Shown here one piece after another: positions 44,748 to 54,027 of a stretch of 64,000 nt of DNA; positions within the stretch are counted from its first letter, which is position 1, and each line of letters begins with the position of its first letter. The stretch spans positions 2,170,001 through 2,234,000 of the forward strand of contig NZ_LN879502.1 in NCBI RefSeq assembly GCF_001499655.1, read 5' to 3'. The notes under the pieces are model-generated. The model had not been told where the DNA came from, searched no databases, and saw only the letters and a program-made list of their open reading frames with translations. A program made the translations under genes and the position numbers. Source of the stretch: Candidatus Protochlamydia naegleriophila. Lineage in GTDB: Bacteria; Chlamydiota; Chlamydiia; Chlamydiales; Parachlamydiaceae.

Positions 44748-44770
44748 AGCATTACATGTTTAGGACTACC
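44748..44770. repeat. IS1-family terminal inverted repeat, transposase 5' side
   Basis: Encodes the foreign tail VVLNM and stop of the interrupted SMI1/KNR4 gene on the minus strand. Confidence 0.9.
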
Positions 44771-45561
44771 AAATAAAACATTAGCCATTCTGTAAAAGTG
44801 ACAAAAGCCATAGTTTCGACACAATCGTCTGTCTTGGTACAGTCAGAAATTGTCTTTGTCAAACTCGAGTAATACACGTTTCCCATTTCATGATCTGGAT
44901 ACCAATCCCCCCAAAAACATTGAAAAAATGACATTCCAAATGATTGATAAAAAGGAATCAGAGCATGCGGATTAACCGTTGCACCCTTGGCAGTTGTAAT
45001 GGGATACTCCTTTTCTAATAACTTTTGAAAATTCGAGTAGGCTTCAGACATTTCAAAAGATTTAGTGATTCCCGTATCTGTTAGCTTCGCAAATCCATTA
45101 TGGATTTGAAGAAATGCTAAATAATCAGATGGAAGAATATAGTCCGGAAACACTTTTTGCAAGGCAATAATTTCTTGCTCTGTGGCGGGCGCTCCTCCAT
45201 GGAAAAATCCGCCATTCTCTATTAAACTATAGACAAAGCTGACTTCAAAAGGATCTTCATATTTCTGCTGCGTAAGAAAAATGCCAATATCGTCTATACC
45301 AGAGAAAAACTTTATCAAAAATTCATTCAACTGGGGATGGTAGGGCAATTTAGTCAGCCAAAACTCACGCGTAAACTCAATGCGGTCTTGAACGGGTAGC
45401 TGAGCCAGTTCATACCAGCCCCGAGAAAGACTAGGAGCCATTTTAGAGGCCTCCGGCCAATCAATCATGGGATCTTCATTTAACTCAATGACGCGATGAA
45501 AATGCCCATGCGGCGATCCATCTGAATAAAAACTATAATATTCCTTAGCATGTCGATCCAT
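44752..45561 (-). CDS. SMI1/KNR4 (SUKH) family protein with IS-derived C-terminus
   Basis: The start ATG 45561 follows AAAGGATCAGCCTATT; an ATG at 45624 has no such site. The 269-aa protein has the SUKH signature in its second half: PATEQEIIALQKVFPDYILP, SDYLAFLQIHNGFAKL, and a strand-rich end. SUKH proteins often act in immunity or as regulators of enzymes. It was interrupted at the very end by the IS: the last residues now read FYLVVLNM, with VVLNM encoded by the IS repeat. On the other side of the element the sequence after the duplicated target reads FYLEKID and stop (43919-43921). So only the last four residues (EKID) were replaced by five, and the protein is probably functional. Confidence 0.75.
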   Translation of the reverse strand: MDRHAKEYYSFYSDGSPHGHFHRVIELNEDPMIDWPEASKMAPSLSRGWYELAQLPVQDRIEFTREFWLTKLPYHPQLNEFLIKFFSGIDDIGIFLTQQKYEDPFEVSFVYSLIENGGFFHGGAPATEQEIIALQKVFPDYILPSDYLAFLQIHNGFAKLTDTGITKSFEMSEAYSNFQKLLEKEYPITTAKGATVNPHALIPFYQSFGMSFFQCFWGDWYPDHEMGNVYYSSLTKTISDCTKTDDCVETMAFVTFTEWLMFYLVVLNM

Positions 45562-45762
45562 AATAGGCTGATCCTTTAATAATAAGATCGATAAAAAATA
45601 TTGACATCTCAATGATTCCATCACATAAGAAAAATAGGATCAAGCTAAAGCCATTGCATGTGTTTGATCTGCGATGCTTTCGCGTTTGCTTGGAAGCTAA
45701 ATTTTCAAATACTTTGTGTATAACGATTTCTTCCCAGAAAAAAAAGATCTTTCTTATTGAAA

Positions 45763-47319
45763 ATGCCAATTTCCAACTTAATTATAACATTTTGGATCAG
45801 CCACCCTGCTCTACTGTATGGAATCTCACTACAGCTAGGATTCTATGCCGGCTTCTACGATGCGTTTGAGTGGCTCATTCCATGCCTTGGAGTTTGGCTC
45901 CCATTTTTCTGCCATTCTTATAAGGAGCGCCGCATCCTGCCCAAATTTTTTCTCAGCCTCGCCCTTTTTCTAGCGGCTTGGGCTCATGCTATCGTGTTTT
46001 ATACATGGCCTGCCTTGCCAGAAGAAGGCATACCTGGAACAGCTCACATCTCAATACAGTCACTCTCTTTGCAAACCTCCCCTTTTGGATCGAAGTGGAT
46101 TTATCACTGCCAGTTGCAACGCTTCTTTCCAACCTCCGCACCCAAAGAATCGATTGCTGACCAAATTCCATGTTCTCTAATGCTGCCCAATAAAATGACG
46201 ATTAACCGTCCGCTAGCCAATCAAGACTATCTGGTTCAAGGCAGGCTGGTTGAGGACGAGAAGGGGCGCTATCGACTCAAAATAAACCCTTACAATGCAT
46301 GGTCGAGCCTGTCTAATAGCTGGAGCTATGCAGAAGACCGCTTTCAATGGAAATTAAGCCTTTCACAATGGATCCGGGCACAATTTAAAGACTCTTTAAA
46401 TGGACTATTTCTAGCGGGGCTTGCAACGGGCGATCTTGATTCCTCTTGGATCAGAGAAGAATTTGCTCGCTTTGGCCTTCAACACATTTTAGCCATTTCC
46501 GGTTTCCATTTTTCTATCATTGCCTCGTGCCTGAGCTTTTTTCTCCGCTTGTTAGTGCCAAGAAAAGCAGGGGCCACACTCCTCTTGATCATACTCGCAG
46601 CTTACACTTTTTTTCTCGGAACCGGGGCATCCATCTTGCGAGCGTGGATCATGAGTTCGATAGTTGTCATTGGTTTCTTATGCGAAAGACAAGCAAAGGC
46701 TCTCAATACACTTGGAATCGCCTTAATGGGCGTCTTAGCGATCGATCCCCTTCTATCGCAAACGATCGGCTTTCAATTCAGCTTTCTCGTTACAGCTGCC
46801 ATTTTGCTCGCCTATAGCCCCATGAACCAGCTACTCTCTCGAATCCTGCCGAAAAGGTCTTTAAGCGAAGTGATTGAAATGAATGGATGGAATCAACATG
46901 GTTATATCATCCTGGCACTATTTAGAGATGCCCTCGCACTCGCATGCGCCGTCAATTTAGCAGCACTCCCGCTTACCCTTTATTTTTTCCAGCAATTCCC
47001 CTGGATGAGTCTCTTTTACAACCTTTTTTTTCCCTTCCTCGTTTCTGGATCGCTCGGACTCTTACTACTCGGCGGCCTATTAAGCCCTATCCCTTATCTC
47101 AGCACAGCGATTCATTCAATCAACAATTTCTATACAAGCCTCGTGCTTCAATTGACCTATCGCATGCCAGAACACTTCGATCATTACGTTAAGATCGAAT
47201 CTTTTCCAGATAGCTTGATTGTCTTTTACATCACAATTCTTATGCTCGCCTTGATCGCTCTGCAAAGCTATTTAGCAGAAAAAGATGAAGCGATAGGCCA
47301 ATCATGGAGCTTCATTTAA
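45763..47319 (+). CDS. comEC: ComEC/Rec2-family DNA uptake channel
   Basis: 518-aa polytopic membrane protein. The N-terminal part (two membrane spans and an OB-like domain, about 25-180) leads to the competence domain with LFLAGLATGDLDSS, FGLQHILAISGFHFSIIASC, GASILRAWIMS and GFQFSFLVTAA, followed by several more membrane spans. The C-terminal metallo-beta-lactamase domain seen in long ComEC proteins is absent, as I recall for chlamydial versions. With comM and rmuC in the window it raises the possibility of DNA uptake or recombination. The start is ATG 45763; a TTG two codons earlier is the alternative. Confidence 0.92.
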   Translation: MPISNLIITFWISHPALLYGISLQLGFYAGFYDAFEWLIPCLGVWLPFFCHSYKERRILPKFFLSLALFLAAWAHAIVFYTWPALPEEGIPGTAHISIQSLSLQTSPFGSKWIYHCQLQRFFPTSAPKESIADQIPCSLMLPNKMTINRPLANQDYLVQGRLVEDEKGRYRLKINPYNAWSSLSNSWSYAEDRFQWKLSLSQWIRAQFKDSLNGLFLAGLATGDLDSSWIREEFARFGLQHILAISGFHFSIIASCLSFFLRLLVPRKAGATLLLIILAAYTFFLGTGASILRAWIMSSIVVIGFLCERQAKALNTLGIALMGVLAIDPLLSQTIGFQFSFLVTAAILLAYSPMNQLLSRILPKRSLSEVIEMNGWNQHGYIILALFRDALALACAVNLAALPLTLYFFQQFPWMSLFYNLFFPFLVSGSLGLLLLGGLLSPIPYLSTAIHSINNFYTSLVLQLTYRMPEHFDHYVKIESFPDSLIVFYITILMLALIALQSYLAEKDEAIGQSWSFI

Positions 47320-47539
47320 GCCAGATTCGCTAGGACGTGTCAAATTGCGCGCCCCTCTTATGATCTCGATTTATGCAAAAGAGCATAAGGATTGATCTTT
47401 CCCTTGAGCTTCTTTTTTGCGCCCTCGTTCTTTTCGATTAATCACCCATCCAGAGCGCTATTTTTCAACACCTTACGAAAAACGAAATTTTCCCATTGAC
47501 TAAAATAAGCGATTTGCCTAAAAATATTGTATCTTCAAT

Positions 47540-47614
47540 GGCGGTCATAGCTCAGTTGGTTAGAGCGTTGGATTGTGGTTCCAAATGTCGCGGGTTCGAA
47601 TCCCGTTGATCGCC
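47540..47614 (+). tRNA. tRNA-His (anticodon GTG)
   Basis: Complete cloverleaf: the extra G at -1 (47540) opposite C73 (47614) is the histidine identity element and is encoded in the DNA. D arm AGCTCAGTTGGTTAGAGCG, anticodon stem TTGGA/TCCAA with loop TTGTGGT, and T arm with GGTTCGAATCC. CCA is not encoded. Followed by a T-rich tail (CTCTTTTTACACTCTCTTTT) that could end transcription. Confidence 0.97.
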
Positions 47615-47712
47615 CTCTTTTTACACTCTCTTTTATCCCTTGTTTAAAAACCTTCGACGTGGCACTCTGGTGATCTAAACCCCAGACATCGAACTCTTTA
47701 GCGGATTTTTTT

Positions 47713-48486
47713 ATGACAACATGGGAAGTCTTTTTTTTAGGCCTTGTTCAAGGCATTACTGAATTTTTACCAGTTAGCTCATCTGGCCATCTGGAGCTTG
47801 CTCAATATTTTTTAGGATTTGAGAACTTGCACACTTATGTGTTATTCAATCTGATTTGCCATTTAGGAACCCTTGGGGCTATTGTCTATATGTTTTACCC
47901 CCAAATTAAAGGTAGCATCACGACTCATCCCAAGCGCTTTTTACAAATTGTTTTGGGAACCCTTCCTCTATTCCCTCTCGTGCTCATCATCAAACCCATT
48001 AAAGCTATTTTTGATCAGCCCGAATATTTAGGCGTCTGCTTCCTTGTTTCTGCGGCTCTACTTTTCGCAAGTGTTTATGTGCGCATACAAACACGCAAAA
48101 CAATGCGTTGGTCAGATCCGCTAGCTATTGGCATGTTTCAAGCCGTGGCAGTTCTTCCTGGTGTTTCACGCAGCGGCGCTACAATTTCAGCCGCGCGCTT
48201 GCTTGGCTGGGATAAACAGGAAGCCATTCAATTTTCATTTTTATTAGCTATTCCAGCCATTTTAGGCGGAACCGTTCTCGAGCTCTGGCAGCTTTGCAAG
48301 CTTCCAGCGACTGAAATGCCAGCAATTAGTGCCATGCAGTTTTTGACTGGTTTCGGCACTTCTTTTATTGTTGGTTGTGCAGCTCTTTGGGCCGTCATCC
48401 AAATGATGGCACAAGATAAATGGGTCTATTTTGCTTGGTACTGTCTTTTTATAGGCATTGCTACAACCCTTTATTTTAATATTTAG
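47713..48486 (+). CDS. uppP: Undecaprenyl-diphosphatase
   Basis: Recycles undecaprenyl diphosphate for lipid-linked cell wall or glycan synthesis. 257 aa, about eight membrane helices, with both active-site signatures: LVQGITEFLPVSSSGH near the N-terminus and AVLPGVSRSGATISAARLLG in the middle. Its presence agrees with peptidoglycan-type synthesis in environmental chlamydiae. Eighteen bases separate it from ftsK, probably one transcript. The ATG lacks a strong ribosome binding site. Confidence 0.95.
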   Translation: MTTWEVFFLGLVQGITEFLPVSSSGHLELAQYFLGFENLHTYVLFNLICHLGTLGAIVYMFYPQIKGSITTHPKRFLQIVLGTLPLFPLVLIIKPIKAIFDQPEYLGVCFLVSAALLFASVYVRIQTRKTMRWSDPLAIGMFQAVAVLPGVSRSGATISAARLLGWDKQEAIQFSFLLAIPAILGGTVLELWQLCKLPATEMPAISAMQFLTGFGTSFIVGCAALWAVIQMMAQDKWVYFAWYCLFIGIATTLYFNI

Positions 48487-48503
48487 AAAAAGGGAGACAA
48501 GCT

Positions 48504-51107
48504 ATGGCACGTAAAGCAAAAACTGCAAAGAAAGCTCAAAAAGAAGAGATTCAACCCAAACCCTCGATTCCATGGACGACAACCGAAACACGAGGCTTTC
48601 TTATCTTCGCCTTCGCCATCATTTTACTCCTGAGCTTAATGAGTTTTGCAATTGCTCCCGATTCAAAAAACCTGCTTGGGGTAATGGGAGATAAGCTTGG
48701 ATGGCTTTTTCACGCTGCTTTTGGATTATCCAGCTATATGCTCGTCATCTATATCGGTTGGATCGGCTGGCGTCTATTATTTAGCAAATCGTTGCATTTC
48801 ATGTGGCTGAAGCATATCTACGTTGCCATCTGCCTGATTTCTACTAGCATGCTTTTGAGCTTAATCGAAAGCGACTACCCTACTTTTGCCAACTTTTTGG
48901 GAAGCAGCTTTTATCCAGGCCTTTGGTTAAAATCGATGCGCTACCATCTCGGAGGCGCCCCTTTCTTTTATCTTTACCAGGACATGCCCGCCTTTAACTT
49001 AAACCATATTTTTAATACAGCCGGTGTAGCGCTCATTTTTTCCAGTACTCTGATTGCAAGCCTTCTCTTTTTGTTTAAAATTCGTTTACTCCATATGTGC
49101 CAAAAGATCATGGAACGCTTTAAACATGAAATTTCAGCCAAAAGAGAGTTAACCGCGGCTGAAAAGACGGCTGAAGGCGCGCAAGAAGAGAAAAAGGAAA
49201 ATAAAGAGCAAACCAAAAAAGATGATAAAAAGGGATCGGCAGCTTCCAGCGAACCTGACAGCGATTTCTTGCGTTTCGTCAAATTGCGCATTCCAACCAC
49301 TCATTTTCAGGAAACCCAAGCCAAGAGCGGGCTGCCCAATACCCCTTCGGACCTACTAGCCATTCAACCCGAGAAAAACCCGAAAATCAGGCCCTCAGTT
49401 TCACGTAAAGAGCTTTCAGATGACGTTGAAGAGGAGCCCCTTGGCTATCCACCCTCTTTAAGCCGGCCAAAAAAAAGAGAAACCATCGAAAATTTGACAG
49501 ATGACGAGGGTAGAGAAGCTTTTAAAAGGCCTGAAAACCCTAAAGACGTTCCAGGAGAAAACAAGGCGCGCCGCAGAGAAAATGCTTTAACGGCTCAGAG
49601 CATTTACAACGGAGATTTTACAAACTACAATCTTCCCTCTCTTAACTTATTGACCAATCCCAAAAACGTCGATCAATCATCTTTAAAAAAGGACCTCAAG
49701 CGCCAGGCAGAAGTCTTAGAAGAAACCCTATTGAGCTTCGGCATCGAAGCTAAAGTTGGTCAAATCAATTGCGGGCCCACAATCACCTCTTTTGAAGTGC
49801 ATCCAGCCATAGGCGTAAAAGTTCAAAAGATTAAAACTTTGGACAACGACATTGCCCTAAACATGGAAGCCAAGTCCATCCGCATCATCGCTCCCATTCC
49901 TGGCAAGGCAGCTGTTGGAATCGAAGTTCCCAATCCGCAGCCGCAAGAAGTTGGTTTCAAAGACATGCTGCTTGCCTATCAACAAGGCTCGCAAAAGCTC
50001 AATATTCCCATCTTGCTCGGCAAAGCTGTTAATGGCGACTACGTCATGAGCGATTTGGCTAAAATGCCTCATTGCATTATTGCAGGAGCTACGGGTTCTG
50101 GAAAATCCGTTTGCATCAATACAATCGTCATGTCCATCGCCCTCAATGCAAAACCCGATCAAATCAAGCTCATCATGGTCGATCCTAAAAAAGTCGAGCT
50201 TACTCCTTATACGCGCTTACCTCACATGCTGGCACCCGTCATTACAGAGCCGCAAGGGGCTGCAGCAGCTTTGAATTGGCTTGTCAAAGAGATGGAAAAA
50301 CGTTATGAAATTTTAAAGCTCGTTGGTGTACGCAATATCGATAGCTTCAACAAGCGGACAATCAATCCAGAATTTGAGGCCACTCTAGGAAGGGAAATTC
50401 CGGCTTCAATGCCTTTCATTGTTGGAATTATCGATGAGCTTGCCGACTTGATGATGGTAGCAAGTCAAGACATTGAGACCCCCATAGCCCGAATTGCTCA
50501 AATGGCTCGTGCTGTCGGCATCCACTTGATTTTAGCCACTCAAAGACCATCCAGGGAAGTCATCACGGGGCTGATTAAAGCCAACTTCCCGACGCGTATT
50601 TCATTTAAAGTGGCAAGCCGCGTGAACAGTCAAATTGTCTTGGACGAAACGGGTGCAGAAACCCTTTTGGGCAATGGCGATATGCTCTTTCTTCCACCTG
50701 GCTCTTCCCACTTAATTAGAGCCCAAGGTGCTTTTGTACGCGATGAAGATATTTTAGCCGTTGTGCAGCACATTTGCGAACAGGCGCCACCGAACTACGT
50801 CATTCAATCATTCGATCAATTCAACGCAGGTTTGGGAGATTTAAGCGATGGGGTGGATCAGGACATCGAATTAGATGCCCTCTATGAGCAAGCCAAAGAT
50901 GTCGTACTAAGCACAGGAAATGCTTCTACAACCTTTTTACAACGCAAACTAAAAATCGGATACGCAAGAGCTGCGAGCTTGATGGATCAGCTAGAAATGC
51001 AAGGCATTGTAGGCCCAGCAGAAGGCAGCCGCCCACGCAAAATTTATGCCGCTCAAGCAAGCGCAGAAGAAAGCGATGATTTGCTAGAGCAAGATTTACT
51101 GGAGTAG
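48504..51107 (+). CDS. ftsK: DNA translocase FtsK
   Basis: Pumps chromosomal DNA at division and activates XerCD. 867 aa: four to five N-terminal membrane helices (about 30-190), a charged, Lys/Glu/Pro-rich linker (about 200-370), the RecA-like motor with Walker A GATGSGKS at 528-535, FIVGIIDELADLMM as Walker B, and LATQRPSREVITGLIKANFP. The C-terminal gamma winged helix ends with TTFLQRKLKIGYARAASLMD. Start follows AGGGAGACAAGCT. FtsK is notable because chlamydiae lack FtsZ. A YycJ-type hydrolase follows nearby; I recall the same pair as CT738/CT739. Confidence 0.97.
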   Translation: MARKAKTAKKAQKEEIQPKPSIPWTTTETRGFLIFAFAIILLLSLMSFAIAPDSKNLLGVMGDKLGWLFHAAFGLSSYMLVIYIGWIGWRLLFSKSLHFMWLKHIYVAICLISTSMLLSLIESDYPTFANFLGSSFYPGLWLKSMRYHLGGAPFFYLYQDMPAFNLNHIFNTAGVALIFSSTLIASLLFLFKIRLLHMCQKIMERFKHEISAKRELTAAEKTAEGAQEEKKENKEQTKKDDKKGSAASSEPDSDFLRFVKLRIPTTHFQETQAKSGLPNTPSDLLAIQPEKNPKIRPSVSRKELSDDVEEEPLGYPPSLSRPKKRETIENLTDDEGREAFKRPENPKDVPGENKARRRENALTAQSIYNGDFTNYNLPSLNLLTNPKNVDQSSLKKDLKRQAEVLEETLLSFGIEAKVGQINCGPTITSFEVHPAIGVKVQKIKTLDNDIALNMEAKSIRIIAPIPGKAAVGIEVPNPQPQEVGFKDMLLAYQQGSQKLNIPILLGKAVNGDYVMSDLAKMPHCIIAGATGSGKSVCINTIVMSIALNAKPDQIKLIMVDPKKVELTPYTRLPHMLAPVITEPQGAAAALNWLVKEMEKRYEILKLVGVRNIDSFNKRTINPEFEATLGREIPASMPFIVGIIDELADLMMVASQDIETPIARIAQMARAVGIHLILATQRPSREVITGLIKANFPTRISFKVASRVNSQIVLDETGAETLLGNGDMLFLPPGSSHLIRAQGAFVRDEDILAVVQHICEQAPPNYVIQSFDQFNAGLGDLSDGVDQDIELDALYEQAKDVVLSTGNASTTFLQRKLKIGYARAASLMDQLEMQGIVGPAEGSRPRKIYAAQASAEESDDLLEQDLLE

Positions 51108-51115
51108 AGCCGACC

Positions 51116-51349
51116 ATGGATCCTGAAAAACGCCTGAAGGAGCAAGTTAAGCGCCTAAAAACAATGGGATTAGCGCTTTTAGGACTAGCCATTTCTTTTA
51201 GCCTGCTCGCTTATTTCATTCCTACAAACGAAACCCTTTATTGGCTTTCGTCGCGCAACAAAGAAGGCGTTTATGCCATCTCAGGATTTCTTGCTTTTTT
51301 GGGCATCTACTGTTTGGGTGCCACTTGGCGAAGGCAGCACTTTATTTAA
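51116..51349 (+). CDS. Small two-span membrane protein
   Basis: 77 aa with a charged N-terminus (MDPEKRLKEQVKRLK), two membrane spans (GLALLGLAISFSLLAYFI; AISGFLAFLGIYCLGATW) and a short tail. It starts eight bases after the ftsK stop and must be co-transcribed. Its last 69 bases overlap the end of a convergent gene. Not recognised; an accessory part of the divisome is a guess from position only. Confidence 0.7.
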   Translation: MDPEKRLKEQVKRLKTMGLALLGLAISFSLLAYFIPTNETLYWLSSRNKEGVYAISGFLAFLGIYCLGATWRRQHFI

Positions 51350-51721
51350 GTGGATCATTGGAGGAAGATCTTGAATCTCATTTTCCCCTTCATTGCCGCG
51401 TAAATGCCTCAATTCAAATTGGATCAAGCCATGGCTAGCATTTAAATTCTGAATAAATTCTTGATTGAGCAGATGAAATGCGTGCAATTGATTATGAAAT
51501 AATTGATGAGTTGTAGAATCGAGCTGGTTTGGATAGTATCTTTGCATGCTTGAATCCGCCTGCTCCAACTTCCCTAACAACTCCTGCTGATGCTTTTGAA
51601 GAGGTGAAAGCTCTTCTTCCGAAATGACTTGCAGAGAGACATCTCTCAATTTCTGTGCATTTTGAACCAGATCGGCCAAAAGTTGGGTCATTTGTTCAAT
51701 GTAGTATTGAAGCGATTTCAT
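51281..51721 (-). CDS. Unknown coiled-coil protein (FlgN-like shape)
   Basis: 146-aa helical protein with a good ribosome binding site (AAGGATAGGATC). The first 60 residues (KSLQYYIEQMTQLLADLVQN, EEELSPLQKHQQELLGKLEQ) have the two-helix pattern of FlgN-like export chaperones, but similarity is only in shape. Low-complexity C-terminus. Convergent with and overlapping the small membrane protein gene by 69 bases, a real overlap because both have good starts. Confidence 0.6.
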   Translation of the reverse strand: MKSLQYYIEQMTQLLADLVQNAQKLRDVSLQVISEEELSPLQKHQQELLGKLEQADSSMQRYYPNQLDSTTHQLFHNQLHAFHLLNQEFIQNLNASHGLIQFELRHLRGNEGENEIQDLPPMIHLNKVLPSPSGTQTVDAQKSKKS

Positions 51722-52264
51722 GATCCTATCCTTACAGTTATTTCAAAGGGTTATCGCAATAAAATGCATCTTAAGGCTAAAAAAAGACAGAGCTCCAAAA
51801 AGCAGGCAATTTAAATTTTTACTTAAACTATTCAAACCCATTCTGAAAAATCCGGTGTTTATGGTCAATCTTTTGCACGGATTGTATTGAAAAAAGGATG
51901 GGTGAAAATCAGAAGAGAATTTAATTGCCAGGATTTCGCAATTAAAAACTCAACTTGTGTCAAAAACGACAACTCAACAATAAACAACTTGCAATGCAGT
52001 TATTCTCATTTCATTCAATACCTCTAATTATTATTTGCAAAGTAGAGACGATCTCTTCACCTGACGCCGCTTATAAGGCTGGGTTTGCCAGCAGCAAAAT
52101 CACAAGATTTAAGCAGTTTTAAAATAGTTAGCTATGTTATAAACTGGACTCAAAAAATCGCCATGAGTCTAATTACTGCTGTTTCAAAGATTCGAAAGAT
52201 CATTTAGAAAAATGGCTGTCGCCCCGACTCCAATCATCAAGAAAAGTCTACTCTCAGGTCATTT
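51722..52264. other. Intergenic region before the YycJ-type gene
   Basis: 540 bases with no convincing gene, AT-rich. An 18-codon frame from 52212 ends by overlapping the next start (ATGA) but has no ribosome binding site. No repeats or hairpins stand out. Confidence 0.4.
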
Positions 52265-53038
52265 ATGAAAGGTTTCTGCCCTCTAGCTTCTGGATCTAAA
52301 GGCAATTGCATTTATTTTGGTACATCTCAAACCAAAGTGCTTATAGATGCAGGTATAAGTGCAAGAGCCATTCAGACCAGGCTAGCAGAAATCAATGTTG
52401 ATTTAGCCGATATTGATGCCATTTTGATCACTCACGAGCATACCGACCACATCCAAGGGCTCAAGGTTCTCGCCTATAAAATGGGCATTCCCGTTTTTGC
52501 CAATCACGATACAGCTAAAGGCATTGTCGATACTTTCCACGACTGTCCAAAATTCAAAATCTTTTCGACGGGCGAAACTTTCGAGTACGGGGATATCGAA
52601 GTGCATCCTTTTAGCATCCAGCATGACACACTCGACCCTGTCGCCTTTACAATACGGACCGGCGACTTAAAACTCGGCTTTTGCACCGATCTCGGCTTTG
52701 CAACTTCACTCGTTCAGGCTCAGCTTCAAGCATGTGACTATCTCTACCTCGAAGCCAACCATCAGCCATCCATGGTACATGCATCGCCCCGCCCCATGAT
52801 TTATAAACAGCGCGTACTAAGCCGCAGCGGCCACCTGTCTAATGAAGCTTGCGGCAATTTATTAGCGCACGTTTACCACCCAAAGCTCAAGCATGTCCAC
52901 CTCGCCCACCTTTCAAGCGAATGCAATAGCCATGAAACAGCCTTAAGCGTAGTAAGAGGAATCTTGCAAAGCAATGGCATCGAGCTCGACTTATGTGTGG
53001 CTCCCCAAGAAAAAATCAGCAAGGCCATTTATTTCTGA
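52265..53038 (+). CDS. YycJ/WalJ-type metallo-beta-lactamase-fold hydrolase
   Basis: 257-aa hydrolase. The zinc motif HEHTDH is at 57-62, preceded by the family opening PLASGSKGNCIYF and VLIDAGISARAI. Further ligands are in IQHDTLDPVAF, FCTDLGFAT and LAHLSSECN. RSGHLSNEACGNLLAHV is typical of the YycJ branch, which includes double-strand 5'-3' exonucleases with a role in mismatch repair in some bacteria. The start follows CTCAGGTCATTT. The pairing with ftsK, also recalled in C. trachomatis, supports the assignment. Confidence 0.92.
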   Translation: MKGFCPLASGSKGNCIYFGTSQTKVLIDAGISARAIQTRLAEINVDLADIDAILITHEHTDHIQGLKVLAYKMGIPVFANHDTAKGIVDTFHDCPKFKIFSTGETFEYGDIEVHPFSIQHDTLDPVAFTIRTGDLKLGFCTDLGFATSLVQAQLQACDYLYLEANHQPSMVHASPRPMIYKQRVLSRSGHLSNEACGNLLAHVYHPKLKHVHLAHLSSECNSHETALSVVRGILQSNGIELDLCVAPQEKISKAIYF

Positions 53039-53208
53039 GCCTTAAAGCCTCTCGCAACAGTGCAATCTATTGCCAGAGCGGTTGAAATAATTGGAGCTCT
53101 TTTTAAAGGAAGATTTAACTTTTCTTTTAAACAGCATTGACTTTTTATAAATACAAAGCTATTCATTCGAATAAAGCATTAAAGATCTTCGTTAATTAAA
53201 GAAAAAAA

Positions 53209-53886
53209 ATGACTATTTCTATACAAAACAAATGCTATTTACACTCGACCCAAGTAAATCCGAATTCACATATAAAAAATACTTTAGAGTTGTGCCATGA
53301 TTTGCTTCTTGAAATATTTAGATTTTTTACACCACAAGATCTTGCCATTCTCCGTTTGACTTGCAGGAATTGGCACCTTTTGGTGCAGGATCCCAAAACT
53401 CCATGCTCTCCTCTTGTCGCATTTCAATTTTTTCAAACCCTGCCTAAAATCATACAACCAAATCTTCAAACCACAACCGTTTCCTACGATCATATCTTTG
53501 ATGCCGACCTCTATACAGTCTGCTGTCAAAGCGATTCGCAAAAACCAGGAAAAACCTATTTCGTTACTATTCATCAGGCTATGAATGAAGCGGAACAAGA
53601 CAACCAAGACATAGAGATGGATGAACAGTCAAGCGAAGAAGATGAGGCATTAAACGAATCCTCTACGCATACGATTTGCACATTTATAGAGAACAGAGTG
53701 CAATTAGGCGGCTGCAGCTCTAAAACAGCCCCTTCGTGGAGTATGAGGACCGATAGTTTGAGAATCCATTACCTCAATGAATCGATTCCTGCATTCGATC
53801 AGCTGTGTGCAAGACTTGCCTTAAGCAAAATCAATCAGAATATTCAAGAAAAACTAAAAACATCTTCTGCTCTTCACGGCGCTTAA
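53209..53886 (+). CDS. F-box protein 1
   Basis: 225 aa. An F-box spans about residues 25-62: ELCHDLLLEIFRFF, then DLAILRLTCRNWHLLVQDP. F-box proteins bind Skp1 of eukaryotic SCF ubiquitin ligases, so bacterial ones are effectors that act in the host cell. After the F-box comes a conserved segment (LVAFQFFQTLPKIIQPNLQ) shared with the two following genes, an acidic stretch in the middle (NQDIEMDEQSSEEDEALNE) and a C-terminal region (RTDSLRIHYLNESIPAFDQL). No signal peptide or membrane span. First of three tandem paralogues, 170 bases after the hydrolase gene. Confidence 0.8.
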   Translation: MTISIQNKCYLHSTQVNPNSHIKNTLELCHDLLLEIFRFFTPQDLAILRLTCRNWHLLVQDPKTPCSPLVAFQFFQTLPKIIQPNLQTTTVSYDHIFDADLYTVCCQSDSQKPGKTYFVTIHQAMNEAEQDNQDIEMDEQSSEEDEALNESSTHTICTFIENRVQLGGCSSKTAPSWSMRTDSLRIHYLNESIPAFDQLCARLALSKINQNIQEKLKTSSALHGA

Positions 53887-54027
53887 ATCATTGAGAGCGC
53901 CTTCTCACTTTTTATCCGTTTAATTCCACTCAAGACCAATTAAGCTATAAATTGCAAATCTAACTTTTAATTTAATTAAGTAAAAAGAATATCTAAGATT
54001 GATCGGAAATTTCTAACTAAGGTATTT

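Larger units (their letters stand above)
43943..44770 (-). mobile_element. Complete IS1-family insertion sequence
   Basis: 828 bp bounded by 23-bp terminal inverted repeats (43943-43965 and 44748-44770) that match at 22 of 23 positions, each beginning GGTAGTCCTAAA when read from outside in. The same 8 bases, AAATAAAA, flank it on both sides (43935-43942 and 44771-44778), a target duplication of the size IS1 makes. The ends and duplication are nearly perfect, so insertion is recent. It landed at the 3' end of the SMI1/KNR4 gene, replacing its last codons, and separates that gene from hprK. Confidence 0.92.

Noticed and set aside
52212-52268. 18-codon leader frame overlapping the YycJ-type gene start
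   Set aside because: No ribosome binding site and too short to judge; the ATGA overlap can arise by chance.
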